Source: Syncephalastrum monosporum B8922 (Eukaryota > Mucoromycota > Mucoromycetes > Mucorales > Syncephalastraceae). Taken from it: a DNA stretch of 64,000 nucleotides. The notes beneath the pieces are model-generated. The model was not told the origin of the DNA. It searched no databases and worked only from the letters and a program-made list of their open reading frames with translations. A program made the position numbers and the translations under genes. Position 1 is the first letter of the stretch. Each line of letters starts with the position of its first letter. This document shows positions 10,497-22,816 of this stretch, piece by piece. The stretch is from contig JNEN01000836.1 in assembly GCA_000697355.1 (NCBI GenBank), positions 36,727 to 100,726 on the forward strand. Direction: 5' to 3'.

Positions 10497-13400
10497 CGAT
10501 ACGCGTCGTTTTTACGAATAGAAGAGCAAAAGGGCTGAGTTCCCACGCGTGCGCGCGATGTGCGAGCTGTTATGGAAAAAGGGCTCATGTCGCACAGATT
10601 TCTCGTATCAATTTGAGGCCTACCAACATCCCCTCCCGTCCGTCGCATCACGTGGCTTGGCTGACGGTCTTGCTGACTGGTCCCTTATCGAACCGGGGAA
10701 TAGGTCGATTTTACACATCACCTGCACAGGAAATATACAAACCCTCCGAACATTTAAATTCCCCGGCCGGCAAGCTGGAAGATCCCAACTTAGCTTGACA
10801 GGCAAATTTGCTCATTTTTCACACGCATACAGTGTTTGCGCTGCCAGACAATAAAATATGTGTATACCTTCATACTGATTGGCAGGAGCTACACATATGG
10901 CTTTGCGGACTATGACTACATGTGTTGTTCGAGTCACCTGTGACAGATTTCTTTAGATACCATGTCATGCTTTTTCCAACAAGTGACCTGCAGGTCTCGA
11001 TCTTCTTCTGTCGCGAAAAGATTATAGTGTGTACTCAGCAGCTGATCTAATGCAGAAAAATATCATAAACACCTTACCACCCATCAATATTTTCCATGGC
11101 AGTATTCTACGAACGGCACCATGGGGATAGATGGACTGTGCAAGAAGGTGCCCTTGCGACAGAATATGTTATTCGAATCTCCATAGCAGTTTTCGTTGGC
11201 ACCACGTGGTCTCCATATTCTTACTGCACTGCTTGATGCGGGTCAGCTCACACGAAGGATGCTTCGAGGTCATGCATATCACCAATGCAAAAGTAGAGGA
11301 GGAACTCTTCCCAGTTCAGCAGATCGAGATATGAAGAAGTGATCTTATGTCGTTGCATAGCTCCATCATACTCAAGGTAAACTGTTAGATACGATATTTA
11401 TATTCTATGGGTATACGTACGTATAAAACGCTATATCAATATTTATGCTATATGTGTAGCTTTCTACTACAGGTCACTTGAGTCCCCTTGAGCTCTTTGT
11501 ACTCCAAGTTCCATGTCGCACGCAGCCGCTGTACGCCAGACCTTTGCTCATGGGCTAGAGGTAGCCCCATGATTTATAGCCATGTTTGGGTGAAATGTAA
11601 TACACGGTATCAATTTGTTCACAAGCCTTACTACAAATCAACAAGGACTTCAGCTTTAACTAGACCAGTAGTTGAACATATTTACATACAGTAGTTGTTG
11701 ACCAGTATTTTTGGACATGCTGCATTTACTGCTGTGTGTGGTAGTAGAGTACCAAATCTAAAAAAAAGGTTGGTAATGAAAACTGTGGAAGCAAGAAAAA
11801 GGAAGGGGAAAACAGAAAGGTCGATTACTGCGGAATGCAGCTCATGCAGGAACTATTGCTCTCAGATACGAAAACGTGCAATGACATTAAATATTACAGC
11901 GGGGTAAAGCTTGTGGACAAAGTGTAAACAGACTAAGAGTTGACTATCCATTGATTTAGCAGTATAGAATCCTTTGTAAATCGTCCTGTCAAAAAGAAAG
12001 ATTGTGAGTGACTTGTCAAATAAATCTGCTACTGGGATGACCAGGTGTCTTTTACTTCATTTGCGTATGTAACACAATCAGACCTCCAAGATAATATTTG
12101 TAATTGCATATTCGCACATCTGCAGTCGTTGCCAGTATGGGCAAATCTAGAGTGCTTATCTAAGTTCCAAAAGCTGACTCTATTACACGCTGTATAAGCT
12201 GCTCCATGCTAGCAGCAACAAGTATTTGAAGTGCTGCCTCCTTTTTGATTTGGTATCCCATGACTGCTCAATATGCTTAATGGTTGCTAAACCCACATGA
12301 TGACCTGTTTGTCCAATGATGGTCCTGAATGCTATACAGTAAATGTGGTCAAGGGCAGGATCTATCATAAAAGTGTTACATGTTCTGAATTATGAAATAA
12401 TGAATAGAGGCATCGGTATAGAAATCCATACATGAAAAGGTGGATCTTCACGCTTGCGACTCGATCACGATGTTTTTCGTTTTCTGCACGTTTGCGGTTG
12501 ATTGCCGGCATAACATTGGCTCTTAATTTATGATGTGAAGCATAGAAACAGTCAGAATCATGACAAAGAGCTTTTTCGACTGTACTGATTACAGTGCGTC
12601 GAATGAACAATTGTTCAAACTACCTGTACGCTGTACTTCTATCTTTCCTAGATGGTCTTCATGGAATACCCTTCAACTATCTAACAAGCATAACTCTTTG
12701 GCTAGTACACTTTGAAATCTATAATAGTGTCTATCTGTTTCCTTCGCTCCTTTCTCTTATAATGCTCGTTGTATTTTTATTATTTTTTAGGCCTCAAATG
12801 ATGAATATGTGTTTAAAGTTAAGGTGGTTGTTACGATGCTGTCCAAGGTAAGAAGTCATTAAAGGAAACAAATTATATAATTACAGCAGCGATCAGGACC
12901 TTTTTTTGGGGATGGGGGGTATGGTATACACAGGGACAGGATACTTTCGAATAAGGAAGGATTACAGTGAGCATCGAGTTGTCACGTCAGCTTATTCATT
13001 GGTGCTTCGAACGATAGATACATGCATGGGGATCGCTCTTACAAGAGGATGTACGTGTATGTGCGAACGGAACATACACCACATATAGTAGCGCAGCTCG
13101 TGCCGAAGTCACCTGCTCCACATAGACGATCGCAGCAGTTACAGCATCTGTATTGTAGTAGGTAACTATTGTGCTGCCTATCAGTTGTTAAAAAGCCATA
13201 GCGTATCGCAGTTTCTTTCTTTCAGGAGCGTTGCATCTGCTTTAGAATGCGTTGAGTACACGTGTACGACGGTAGCATATGCGATCACCACGTCTCTAAA
13301 AAGAGACTCTGACTTCTACAACATTACTTCGCAAAATCATTTATGATGTTCTTCTGAAGCTGCGAAGTCAGTAGGTGACCTGTATGCATAGAATACATGG

Positions 13401-14120
13401 CGCTGATTCCCGTTCATCTGTATATCTCTTCAGTAAGAAAACGTAGAAAAGAGTCAGTAAGAAGGATCGTCATCCTTGGAGCAGCACCAGATGCAACTAA
13501 TCGGACTGAAAAAAAAAGATCCACGTGAGGCGTCAAACTGTCCATCCTTGTCGACATTGGTATACTTTTAAGAAATCGGACAGAGAAACCTGCATCTTAA
13601 AAGAGCTTCTTATGCCTAGATATAAAAATTCGCATATTCATGGTTGAGCCGTGATTACATGGGAGCAAAAAGAAGAAGCGTTTCTATAGAGAATCAAGAA
13701 CTTCCTGGTTGTCGTCAAGATAATACTCTCACATATTTATGCACTACAAAAACCCAAAAATAAATCAGTAAGCCCATGTCAAAGCTCTCTCACGGACCCT
13801 TCTCGCCATCATATGGGTCACTCCCTTCCCCTAAAAAGACGAACTGTCATGCTATGCATTTTGCAACAAATATAGCAATTAGTGATAATGAAGCATGGAA
13901 CATGGAGTTTCGTTGGTCTAGCACTAGTAAACAAAGGATCTTGTATTCTGATAATTCTAAGCAGAAGAAAAAAAATGACCAATGTCGAGAGAGCGATACT
14001 TTTTGTAGGAAAGACGATACCTTTATATGTACTTATGCACAACGGACCATGATCCACCCTAGTCAGCGTGAACGAGGACGATACATCCTAATGGGGGTGA
14101 TAAGTTTTGGACCCAACGCT
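10497..14120. other. Gene-poor AT-rich region, possible decayed coding pieces
   Basis: About 3.6 kb without a gene I can support. The first few hundred bases should hold the PEBP promoter. On the minus strand two places look like fragments of coding sequence: about 10930-11340, with disrupted frames, and about 12183-12610, as two ORF pieces joined by a plausible intron. Neither matches a family I know. The rest, especially 12.6-14.1 kb, is AT-rich with stops in all frames. No tRNA, rRNA or terminal repeats were found. Confidence 0.5.
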
Positions 14121-14121
14121 A

Positions 14122-14130
14122 CATATAAAA
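14122..14130 (+). promoter_or_regulatory. TATA-box candidate for the Zn2Cys6 gene
   Basis: The motif CATATAAAA lies about 70 bp upstream of the ATG at 14201, with a T/C-rich tract between them. Spacing suits a TATA-dependent promoter with a short leader. Confidence 0.5.
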
Positions 14131-14200
14131 TAACAGCCCCCCTTTTCCTTTTTTTCCCTTCCTCTTTCCTTCGTTCCTATTTGACATTTTCTTTGAAAAC

Positions 14201-15145
14201 ATGAAGGCCACACGCAACGATCTCATTAAACTGGAAGAAGATGATGAGCCTACCAAGAGACCGCGCACTTCAATTGCCTGTATTCGGTGTCACCACAAAA
14301 AGGTGCGTTGCGATGGTCGTCGTCCAACTTGCAGTCGGTGTTTGAGCACCACGGATGGTCTGTGCGCCTACCCTACCTGTCGTCGATCACGCAACACGCA
14401 GCCCACTAGCGTCGATCCTTTTATCGATGACTTGTCGCAGCTCGAGGCTCGCATTCGTCATATCGAAGCCGACCTAGACAATCTGCGCCAAAGCCAGACC
14501 AACAATGATCGCGCCAGTCGCACCTCCCAACAGGATTTAGAAAGTACCGAGCAGCAGGTCGCAGACTCTCGCTCCATCTTGGCCCGTCTGCGGATCGTGG
14601 GCGAGCAGCGCCTTAAGCGCAGAGACGAGCACAGGCGCAAGATTACAAAGCATTTTCATCGTCATAACCACTCACATCATGCGAGTCATCCTCCTTTCAA
14701 GCAGGACAGTCAAGCACCTCCGCACTTTTCACCTTCGACTTCAATGACCATGGAACCCGCAGTTTCGTCCACGACACCTGCTACGACGGAAATGACGGCG
14801 ACTACCGCTCCAATATCATGGCCAAACACAGCTCACAATCACTGGGTGACAGACCCAACAATGCTCCCCCTCAATACTACTTACTCCTGTTCAGTTCCTA
14901 CCACGACCGCCAACGTGCAGCAGCACATGTACGATCCGAATCTATTTGTTTCCAACCCACCTCCCAATACTTCCTCCACCAGCTCACCCTTCGCCGGAAC
15001 CGTCGCAACGCCGTACAGCAGTGTACTTGCTTCGTCCTCTTTCTACTTCGATGATATCTTTGAAGATTCATCCGCTACGACTGGCTCCATAATGCTCAGC
15101 GATATACCATCTATAGTGCAACAGCCACCCGTCCTTTGGCATTAG
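14201..15145 (+). CDS. Zn(II)2Cys6 fungal transcription factor
   Basis: Intronless, 314 aa. The N-terminus carries the binuclear zinc cluster (about residues 26-59): CIRCHHKKVRCDG, then PTCSRCLSTTDGLC. The basic residues typical of sequence-specific DNA binding are present. A coiled-coil-like segment follows (LSQLEARIRHIEADLDNLRQ), as expected for a dimerisation helix. After that come a His-rich patch and a long Ser/Thr/Pro-rich tail that could be an activation region. There is no fungal-specific middle homology domain, so the protein is short for the class. Targets cannot be inferred. Confidence 0.92.
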   Translation: MKATRNDLIKLEEDDEPTKRPRTSIACIRCHHKKVRCDGRRPTCSRCLSTTDGLCAYPTCRRSRNTQPTSVDPFIDDLSQLEARIRHIEADLDNLRQSQTNNDRASRTSQQDLESTEQQVADSRSILARLRIVGEQRLKRRDEHRRKITKHFHRHNHSHHASHPPFKQDSQAPPHFSPSTSMTMEPAVSSTTPATTEMTATTAPISWPNTAHNHWVTDPTMLPLNTTYSCSVPTTTANVQQHMYDPNLFVSNPPPNTSSTSSPFAGTVATPYSSVLASSSFYFDDIFEDSSATTGSIMLSDIPSIVQQPPVLWH

Positions 15146-15450
15146 GTTAGCTATTTAAAAATCTCTTTGTATCTTGAGTGATTATTCTTTTTTCACGTAC
15201 CGCTACAGCTGGACTGTAAAGTATATGTCGTTTATTTATGTTACAAAAATAACAGCTGCTTCATGTTTGTATCAATCATATATATAATTTGAGGTTTCGT
15301 TCCTGGCCATCCACAATTTATTTCTGGTACATGTAGAGATATATCGTGTGTAGAACGTGGTATATATAAAAGACGAAGTTTCTATGATTGCAATGATGCA
15401 TTTGTGATATAATGGAAGAAAAAGAGCATGATATGCTATTTACAATGACG
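15146..15450. other. Convergent 3' intergenic gap
   Basis: About 300 bp of AT-rich sequence between the stop codons of the Zn2Cys6 gene and the DDHD gene. It should hold both 3' UTRs. I see nothing else in it. Confidence 0.5.
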
Positions 15451-17975
15451 TTATGCGTCTGCGGTAGACTGTGATTTATCTTGCTTTCCTGGTTCGACTT
15501 CAAGATTCTCAAGGCGCCGTACGATATGCCACAAGAGATCCTTGTTGCTCCAGTAAGAGAAGTGGGCCCGCAGACCGACAATATATTCGTTGGCGATCAT
15601 GCTCATAAAACCCTCTGGTTGCAAAACATGGTCGATACGGCGGTTACCAGGCAGTAGTCGTTGCTGCCTCTCTGCTTCGGCCTTCTTTTCCTCTTCCGAC
15701 ATATTGTCTTTTGCTTGCTGCTTATTGCCCTCCGACTCATCTTCTTTCTTGCCGTGCGTTGCTTCTTGGGCTACCTCAGCTTTGGACTTGCCAGGCTCGG
15801 TGATACCCGGACCGGGTTCGTGAAGCTCCTCGTTGAGGTCCTTCCAAACACTGTGCTTCTCTCGACTGCTAGTTCTGCTATGGCTAGCATTACCGCTGCT
15901 CTCAGTTCTAACAGCACTGGGGCTTGAACCAGGATGCTTATTCTCGTCTCCTTTCGGGCTTTGCTGGTCGTCATGATCCTCATCGTTCTCAGGAATGGAA
16001 GGAGATGACCTGTCAAAGTCTTCATGCGAACGTTCCAGTGACTCGACGCGGACACCATCGATACCAAGGACTTCGACAAGGTGTCGTTGCTTCGGATTGC
16101 GCTTCCGCTTTCCTTCAAACATTGCGTCTTCAGCTGCAAGGTTTTGTGGGGAGTTGTATGTCACTGAGCGCTGGCGGAGGCTGGGGCGACCTTCCTGAAA
16201 CAAGTCTTCCAAAGATGGGTTCGGACTCGGTCCTCTTGAACCACAGGTGTCGGTCTCCTCGCAAGTATGCGGATTGCGCGACATTTCGGACGAATGTCGT
16301 GATACGAGCTCCGAGTGCGACTCGCTCTCTAGCGGATCCCACGTCACAATGCCATCCTTGATGCTTGGTCGGGTACCGTGTTCGTTTTGTTCCGAGCTTT
16401 CGACCTCGTTGAGGGTCGAGCGGCTGTTGGAGTTGGAAAAGTACTGGCCGAAGAAGGAGCTGACGGAGGAGATGATCTTGTTACCCGAGTCGTCGGATTG
16501 AGTATCATCCGAGACTGAAGAGTCTCTTGTGTGATTAGTTTGCTTGTTTGATTTCCGAGCGGCCTTATCGTTTGATTGTGCAGCCATGATGGCCGCCGCA
16601 GGCAGGTCATCCTTCGTTTCGGATTCCACTGAAGAAGGCGGCTCCTTTTGATTGGACGATGACATCTTCCAGGAAAACATTGAGAAGATCCCTGTACCCG
16701 GGAAGGAAGGCATGTAAGGAAAGGAAAAGGTAGGACCGAGCGGGATCGAGCGGTCAACGAGGACGGCAGACTCGTCGGTGTAGTACTCGTTCAAAAGGGG
16801 CTCGAAGCGATAGGCCTAAAAAAGACAAATAGAGCTGTGAGATACCCATCTCTTATTGTAAACAAACAGACAGACGTACCAGTGGGTCAAAAGGATGAAA
16901 TATGTTCTCAAACACGATATCATGGTCGGGGTGATAGAGTTTAGGAGACTGGTTTCGCATCGTCAGAACAGCGCCGAGTGGAGATCCAAAGCCGAAAAAG
17001 TAGTCTGGTTTGAAATTCAGTGGGGAATACTGGTTTGTCACTTTCGCATACTCGGCCTCCTCTTCTGCCGACGACGGTTGACGTTGATGTGATAAAATAT
17101 CCCACGTGATGATACCTCCCAAACTACGTAGAAATAGACATAGTGATAGAGTCAGTATCAAATGATGGCGTCATAATGTCAGCTTACGAGTAGCCGATGA
17201 TGGCGATCTTGCCATTAAAATCGGGATGCTTCTCCAAAAAATTGTTGTACGAAGTGTTGAAGAGATTTGTGACGTTGTCGGTGATGTTCTGGCCTCTGTC
17301 CTTTGAGAAATAAAAGAGTACGTCGGCGAGGTACTCGTTTTCGATGAGGCGTATAGTAGGAATTGATTTGAGGGTAATTTTAGACATGATGGGGTCGGTC
17401 TGGTCGTGAATGTGCCTATGCCATTCGATGGGTATCAATTCGATGCGGACCGCATGGTCAGGGACCCTAGACTGTAGCACTTGGCGTGTTGTCTCTCGAA
17501 GATTGTCGACTATGCTACGTTAAGAATAACAGAAACAACATCTGAATGACCCTCACTTACTGTGCTCGTAGAAATGACCATATTGTTCCGTTTGCTATCC
17601 GGTGTATGAGTAGGATTCCTTCCACTGTCCTTAGCTTCGTCTACTCACTTGGCCAATACCCTACAGATATGCATGAGCAATGTGAGGTCACGTTTTTTGC
17701 GCAAGGTCAGAAACAACAACTTACGTGGATAACAAAAATAAGATGGTCAACCGGACTCTCGGATGCACCCGCGTCACTTGTCGAAGAAGCGGACGACATT
17801 TCAGCATCTAACTTGGGCGATGGTGGCGACAGTGGCGGAGACGGACCAGCTGGGTGATCTTCCTCGTCTACATTCGCAATGAGCAGTTTTTCGGGAAGCA
17901 GCAGAGAAGCGAGTTACCTATACTACTTGTCGCAGAAAGTTGTGGCGAGGGTACATAGGCAGTCTCAAAGAACAT
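15451..17975 (-). CDS. DDHD-domain phospholipase (PA-PLA1-like)
   Basis: Serine-hydrolase family that includes phosphatidic-acid-preferring phospholipase A1 and yeast Ddl1. Exon 1 starts at ATG 17975 (MFFETAYVPSP). Following exons give VDHLIFVIHGIGQ, then the region EQYGHFYEH, then RIELIPIEWHRHIH. The lipase nucleophile motif GYSLGG is assembled across an intron near 17,190. The DDHD region follows (YFFGFGSPLGAVL, then NIFHPFDPLAYRFEPL, again across an intron near 16,820). The long last exon encodes a Ser/Glu-rich disordered segment, rich in possible phosphosites, and ends with WSNKDLLWHIVRRLENLEVE, typical of the DDHD C-terminus. The start is the least certain point. Confidence 0.88.
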
Positions 17976-18752
17976 ATAGAAGCGGAAAACAAAGAAAAGA
18001 ATAGAAGAGAAAGGAAAAGATGTCTGGGCGCCCAGACAAGGAAGAAGGTTGTCAAAAGAAGATAAATGGAAGGGATTGCCAAATCGGGTGTCTGTGCGTC
18101 TACAACGCGTCATGCTGTCGCAATCACTTTCAATGTTCAAATGCAGATGAGTCGCACGTGTAATAACATTCGCGAGCTACTTATACTGTCCCTACGGCAG
18201 TATACTATGGTATACTATTACCTCTTTCCAGCGCTCCACGGATTGACCTATGTTTGGAAGATGCTCTTTGTACGCATTAGAAATTATATTTCAGTTATCT
18301 TTTTAGATGGATATAAGTTGAGGTCGACCTGAAACTGGACCCAGCATTGTCCTGATTTTCAACATATGCCGTCATTTCTGCAGTGTAAGATATGAGAAGG
18401 GTACAAGTAAGTGGCCTTCAAGGTGAACATATATACAGTGGCATGCAAGTACAGTTTCATCTAAAATGTATTTATACCTTTTGCTAGAATCTTCGGTCTA
18501 GGACATTGCCGTATGTACCCATGAAAGAGTACATGTTCCATATTAAAGCTTCCTTGGTAGCACCACGTGCGGGGACGAGATGGCTCCAAAAGACGGCCAT
18601 TGATGACTGTGGTACTGAACCGATTGTTGGAGCACCTGACCAAAACACGCGAAATCTGAGTCGCGACAAAAGAGGACACAACAAAATCGGTTGAAAAAAC
18701 TGCATCGTTCTTTTCCAGTATTGAACACACTACAATATAAAGCACAAGCACC
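17976..18752. other. Divergent intergenic region
   Basis: About 780 bp between the DDHD gene (minus) and pICln (plus). It contains AT-rich sequence and short spurious ORFs only. It should carry both promoters. Confidence 0.5.
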
Positions 18753-19434
18753 ATGACTGTAACTTTGCTTAACAGCCCGCCGGATGTGACCGATCAAAAA
18801 GTGCGCCACACGGAGAAGAACGTTTCTTTGTTGGTGACGCCTTCCTTGACTGACATGGACGATCTGGTCGGCACCATGACCGTTACGGAGAGGTAAGGCA
18901 TTGCCTTGATCGCATGCAACGAAAAAGCCGATTGATTGTCTCTTAGCATGCTCTACTTTTACTCGGAACGGCTGCAGTCAGGCATTGCGGTAGAATACCC
19001 TGACATCATTATCCAGGCAACTTCGCGCGAGGACGGGCTTCCGAACGTGTACTGCCAGCTCGAAGAAGGTCGCACCTTCCCTAACCAGCGCATCCCCGAG
19101 GGCGAGAGTCGCGACGAGGTTGTTACCGAGCTCAAATTCATTCCACACAACTCTGAATCGGGTAAGTGGCCGAGAACAACGAAAGAGGAACTGGAGATCA
19201 CTGACCGCGTATCAAGTTGAAAACATCTATGTGGCCATGGTTACCTGCGCGTCGCTGCACCCTGATGAGGGCTTGGACGAGGGTGCCTTTGATGACGATG
19301 ACGAAGATCTGTTTGCAGACCCAAGTGATGATGCTGAGCTGAATGAAACACAAAGAGCGGCTCTGCAGCATCTGCAGAGCGTCTTCCAACCATATGATGA
19401 AAATGGAAAAGACAACGGTAGCGATAAGCAGTAA
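18753..19434 (+). CDS. Methylosome subunit pICln (CLNS1A family)
   Basis: pICln is an Sm-protein chaperone that feeds Sm proteins to the PRMT5 methylosome during snRNP assembly. Exons 18753-18892, 18947-19161 and 19217-19434 give 190 aa. The PH-like fold is recognisable: GTMTVTESMLYFYSER, GIAVEYPDIIIQATSRE, VYCQLEEG and TELKFIPHN, then the strand ENIYVAMVTCASLHPD. The conserved acidic stretch DDDDEDLF and a C-terminal helix follow. Its partners act in the same snRNP biology as DIB1 elsewhere in the window, but there is no sign of linkage. Confidence 0.9.
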
Positions 19435-19542
19435 AACACGAACCAAATGGAAAACCAGGAATCACTTTTAATGTATACATAGTCTCATACTTTGATGCAA
19501 ATATATCGTCGTTAGTTATCTTTTCGTTTTTTTTATCCTCTA

Positions 19543-22386
19543 TCATGACAGCTCCTTCAGTAAGTTGACGATGGCGTGGCTGCTCGCGAGATGGTATTTG
19601 GCCATGGTGGTCTTTTCAGGTGGGCCCACCGTGACAGAGAACACGGTCGGGCTGTCAGCCTGTTGGTCGATGGTATCTAAAACGCGGAACATGTCCTCGT
19701 CGGTCTTGTCATCGCCTGCACAGAGTAAGAAGCTCGCGTCGTCATGCTGGTACATGATGCGCTTGACGATCTCGCCCTTGTTGATTGCCGCCGGTCGAAC
19801 TTCGAGGTTACGCTTGCCCTTGAGTACCTCTACCGGTAATTTGGACACAATCGCGTTCTCCAGGTGATTCTGGCACTCATTTGCTTGGAAGGCCCTAAGC
19901 ATATCCTATCAGCACCTGCTCCCCAACCCGGATGCTCTATTTCCCTTACCCATAATCCTTATCTGCCAAGCGGTAATGCCATGTAATCGACGACCGCTTG
20001 TGTTCGACAAAGCTGCCCTGGGTGCGCTCGGTGTAATACTCGAAAATCTTGGCCACCTCGCCTTTCCAGCTCATATCAGCTTGGTCCAAAATATCCGTCC
20101 ATTCTGGTGCACCTGCCGCCTTGAGGAAGCAGCCATGCTCTGCTGAGAGTCCAATGTTCGTGATCCGGCTACCGAGCCATTCGTCGAGCGTATTCTGATC
20201 CCGTCCAGATATGACCCATACTTGGTTCTTTGGATCGTCACACAGACGTTGGAGATACTCGATCAATTCTTCAGAGGGTTTGGCGTCTTGAGGTTGAGAC
20301 ACAATAGGCGTCAGTGTTCCCTATGGACAAATAAGCGGTTAATTTCTCTGCTCGTATCTGTGCATCGGACAGCCTACATCATAATCAAACAAAAGTAATC
20401 GCTTCTTGGCCTTTTTGAACGCGTCTGTGATATGCGGTATATCCAGCGGTGGTGTCTCATGATCCTGTTTGTCTTTGCGCTCTTCGGCTGACCGAAGCTG
20501 CTTGACGAAGGCGTGTGCCCAGAAGCTCGCCGACTGGTGCTCCACGTGTTCAAAAAGTGTCTATGTGCATCCCACTGTTATCATGTCTATCCACGACCGT
20601 CTTCTTTTCCCTAATACTTGCCTTGTGTCGGGCCAATCTGTCTTCTTCTGGCATAGTCAGCGCCTCATTTATAGCACGCGCAACGCCAGAGGAATCCCAG
20701 GGATTGACGAGTAATGTGGCGCTGAGGGACCCAGCTGTACCCGTGAACTCGGAAAGAATCAAAGGCGACTTCTGCTTGCTTTCTTGCTGGCACACAACAA
20801 ACTCAAAAGCCGTTGTGTTCATTCCATCGCGTACGCTAGTAATCAAACCGATATCGGCGACGCTGAGCAGAGCATAGTACTCGGCGCGGTCGATGTCCTG
20901 GTGGTAGTGGTGGACAGGAGAAAATTCAAGTGAGCCGTACAGACCGTTGATGTGGCTGACAACCTCGGACACCTTAGTCTCCAGTGTCTTGGTGCCGCTT
21001 GCAGTGGGGGTCGTAACCTGGATGAGTACGACCTTGTTGCGCCATTCCGGATAGTCGTGCAAAAAAGTTTCATAGGCTCTCAGCTTTTGCAAGACACCCT
21101 TGGTGGAGTCCAGCTTGTCACGACCGACAATAATTTTTTTCCCGGCATACATAGCGCGAATCGCATCCATTTTGGGCTGGACAGCTTTTTCTTGGAGATA
21201 AAGTTTGACACGGCCGACGTCGATGCCAATGGGGCACGCCGTAACGGAGACTTGGCGGCCGTTCGCATTGATACCGACCAAGGTCGATTCATGGCCGAGC
21301 ACACGCGTGCAGGAGGAAATGAAATGACGCGCATACGAGTAGGTCTAGAAGGTATGAGGGTTTGCGTCCTTTGTTCATTGTAAGATAGACATTTATTTAC
21401 CTGGAAGCCGACGAGATCTGCACCAAGCATGCCCTCGAGTATTTGTGCACGTGCGGAGAGACAACGGAAGATCTCTGAGCTTGGAAACGTGGCGTGGATA
21501 AAGATACCGATGGTAGCATTCGGCAGTTCCTTGCGGATCATTTGTGGAACCAACATCAGATGATAATCATGGATGCAAACTAAAAAGCCTTCGTCAAACG
21601 ATGCTGCCACATTATTCCCCTGGAAACTTACTTGTATCGCCTTCACGATGCTGCGCGATTACGGCATCAGCAAATTGCTGGTTGACCGCGACATAATCGG
21701 CCCAGTACTGTTTTTCCTTGCGTCCATCCGTCGCATTGGACCAAACGATATAATGCAAGAGCGGCCACAACACTATGCAGGGTCAGCCATTCTGCGTCCA
21801 GGAATACGTACCGGTTACCTTCTTTACAGTAGCCTTCATAATGGCCGGTGGAATGATTATCCAGAAAGACGGGAACGATAGCGGAGGTTTGTTGGAGGGA
21901 TGACTTGAGGTCCACGGTATCTTCATCTCTGAGCTGACTGACGTCCAGTTTTTTATTGTTGTACAGGATCGGACCTGTCCATCCAATGTGAATCGTCTCT
22001 TGGTGAGGTTGTCTCAGACTGGCAAGGCCGGCATAGAGCGCACCATGGCCTCGGCTCTCCACAATTGACCAGTTTCCGGCCGTAATTTTACGGCGCACCG
22101 TGCCTGAGCGTTGGTGATGGCGTTTGCGTGCAATATTGGAAATTGGTGCTGCCGCCGTGGCGTCCACGTCTTCTTCGGTTTGACTACGCGTGCAATGGAA
22201 TTTAGAAGAGAACGCTGTCACGCTACTTTGGGCGAGCGGCGCTGATGAGGTTGTGGCTGTGGCTGTGGCGTGCTCGTCGATTGTCTCGTACGACGGCGGT
22301 TCTTTGGATAGCGGTGCAGTTCGCCGGATAGTGTAGGGTATAGTGTGCGTAACATTAATGATACGCGTAGGTAGTTTTTCAACCAT
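19543..22386 (-). CDS. Trehalose-6-phosphate phosphatase with N-terminal synthase-like domain (Tps2-type)
   Basis: Enzyme of trehalose synthesis, dephosphorylating trehalose 6-phosphate in the cytosol. The long N-terminal domain is GT20-like: HIGWTGPI, CIHDYHLMLVPQMIRKELP, FIHATFPSSEIFRCL, VGRDKLDSTKG, SVRDGMNTTAFEFVV and LILSEFTGTAGSL. The glycine loop of active synthases is replaced by GHGALYAGLASL, and the sugar-nucleotide motif reads DKLD, which favours a Tps2/Tps3-like, probably non-catalytic synthase domain. The C-terminal HAD phosphatase keeps LLLFDYDGTLTP (split by an intron), VWVISGRDQ and the late CAGDDKTDEDMF motif, so phosphatase activity is expected. ATG at 22386 was preferred over an upstream in-frame ATG at 22503, because the intervening codons look like a pyrimidine-rich leader. 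Seven or so short introns. Confidence 0.92.
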
Positions 22387-22816
22387 CTTTTTGGGAGCGG
22401 GAAGAAGAGAGTAGAAAAAGAGAAAAAGGGAAAAGAGGGGGAGAAAAAGAACGAATGGTGTTGCCGCGCGTTCCCGGACCACAAATGTGCACCTCAAGAC
22501 CAAATTTAGTAATTCACTTTTGCATGGTCAAAAAAGTCTCATAACACGGCTTGCATGAACCGGGATATTATTTGACACGGTGCAGGCCTTAGAAAAGCGT
22601 TAGATATAGGGTGCTCTTCGATTTGGACGCAATCTTACCATTCGTAACATAGTTGTTATCACTATATTGTGCAATTTACGGTGGCAATGCGCAGATAGCA
22701 CCCAGCACGTGTTCAGATGTATGTATAGATTGATTAAATTTTTATATATGTTTGTATATGCTATATATTGTAGGCCAGGTTACAATCAATGCAGCCGTAT
22801 ATAGATCTCTTGAGTG
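22387..22816. other. Intergenic region upstream of the trehalose gene
   Basis: About 430 bp, AT-rich with TATATATG-like stretches near 22,745 and 22,760. It should contain the promoter of the trehalose gene and the 3' UTR of the gene at 22817. Confidence 0.5.

Noticed and set aside
13776..14204. 142-codon frame upstream of the Zn2Cys6 gene
   Set aside because: It crosses the TATA element and the leader of that gene and has no recognisable domain.
22387..22503. Upstream in-frame ATG at 22503 for the trehalose gene
   Set aside because: The extra codons give Leu/Phe-rich sequence from a pyrimidine-rich leader, not a conserved terminus.
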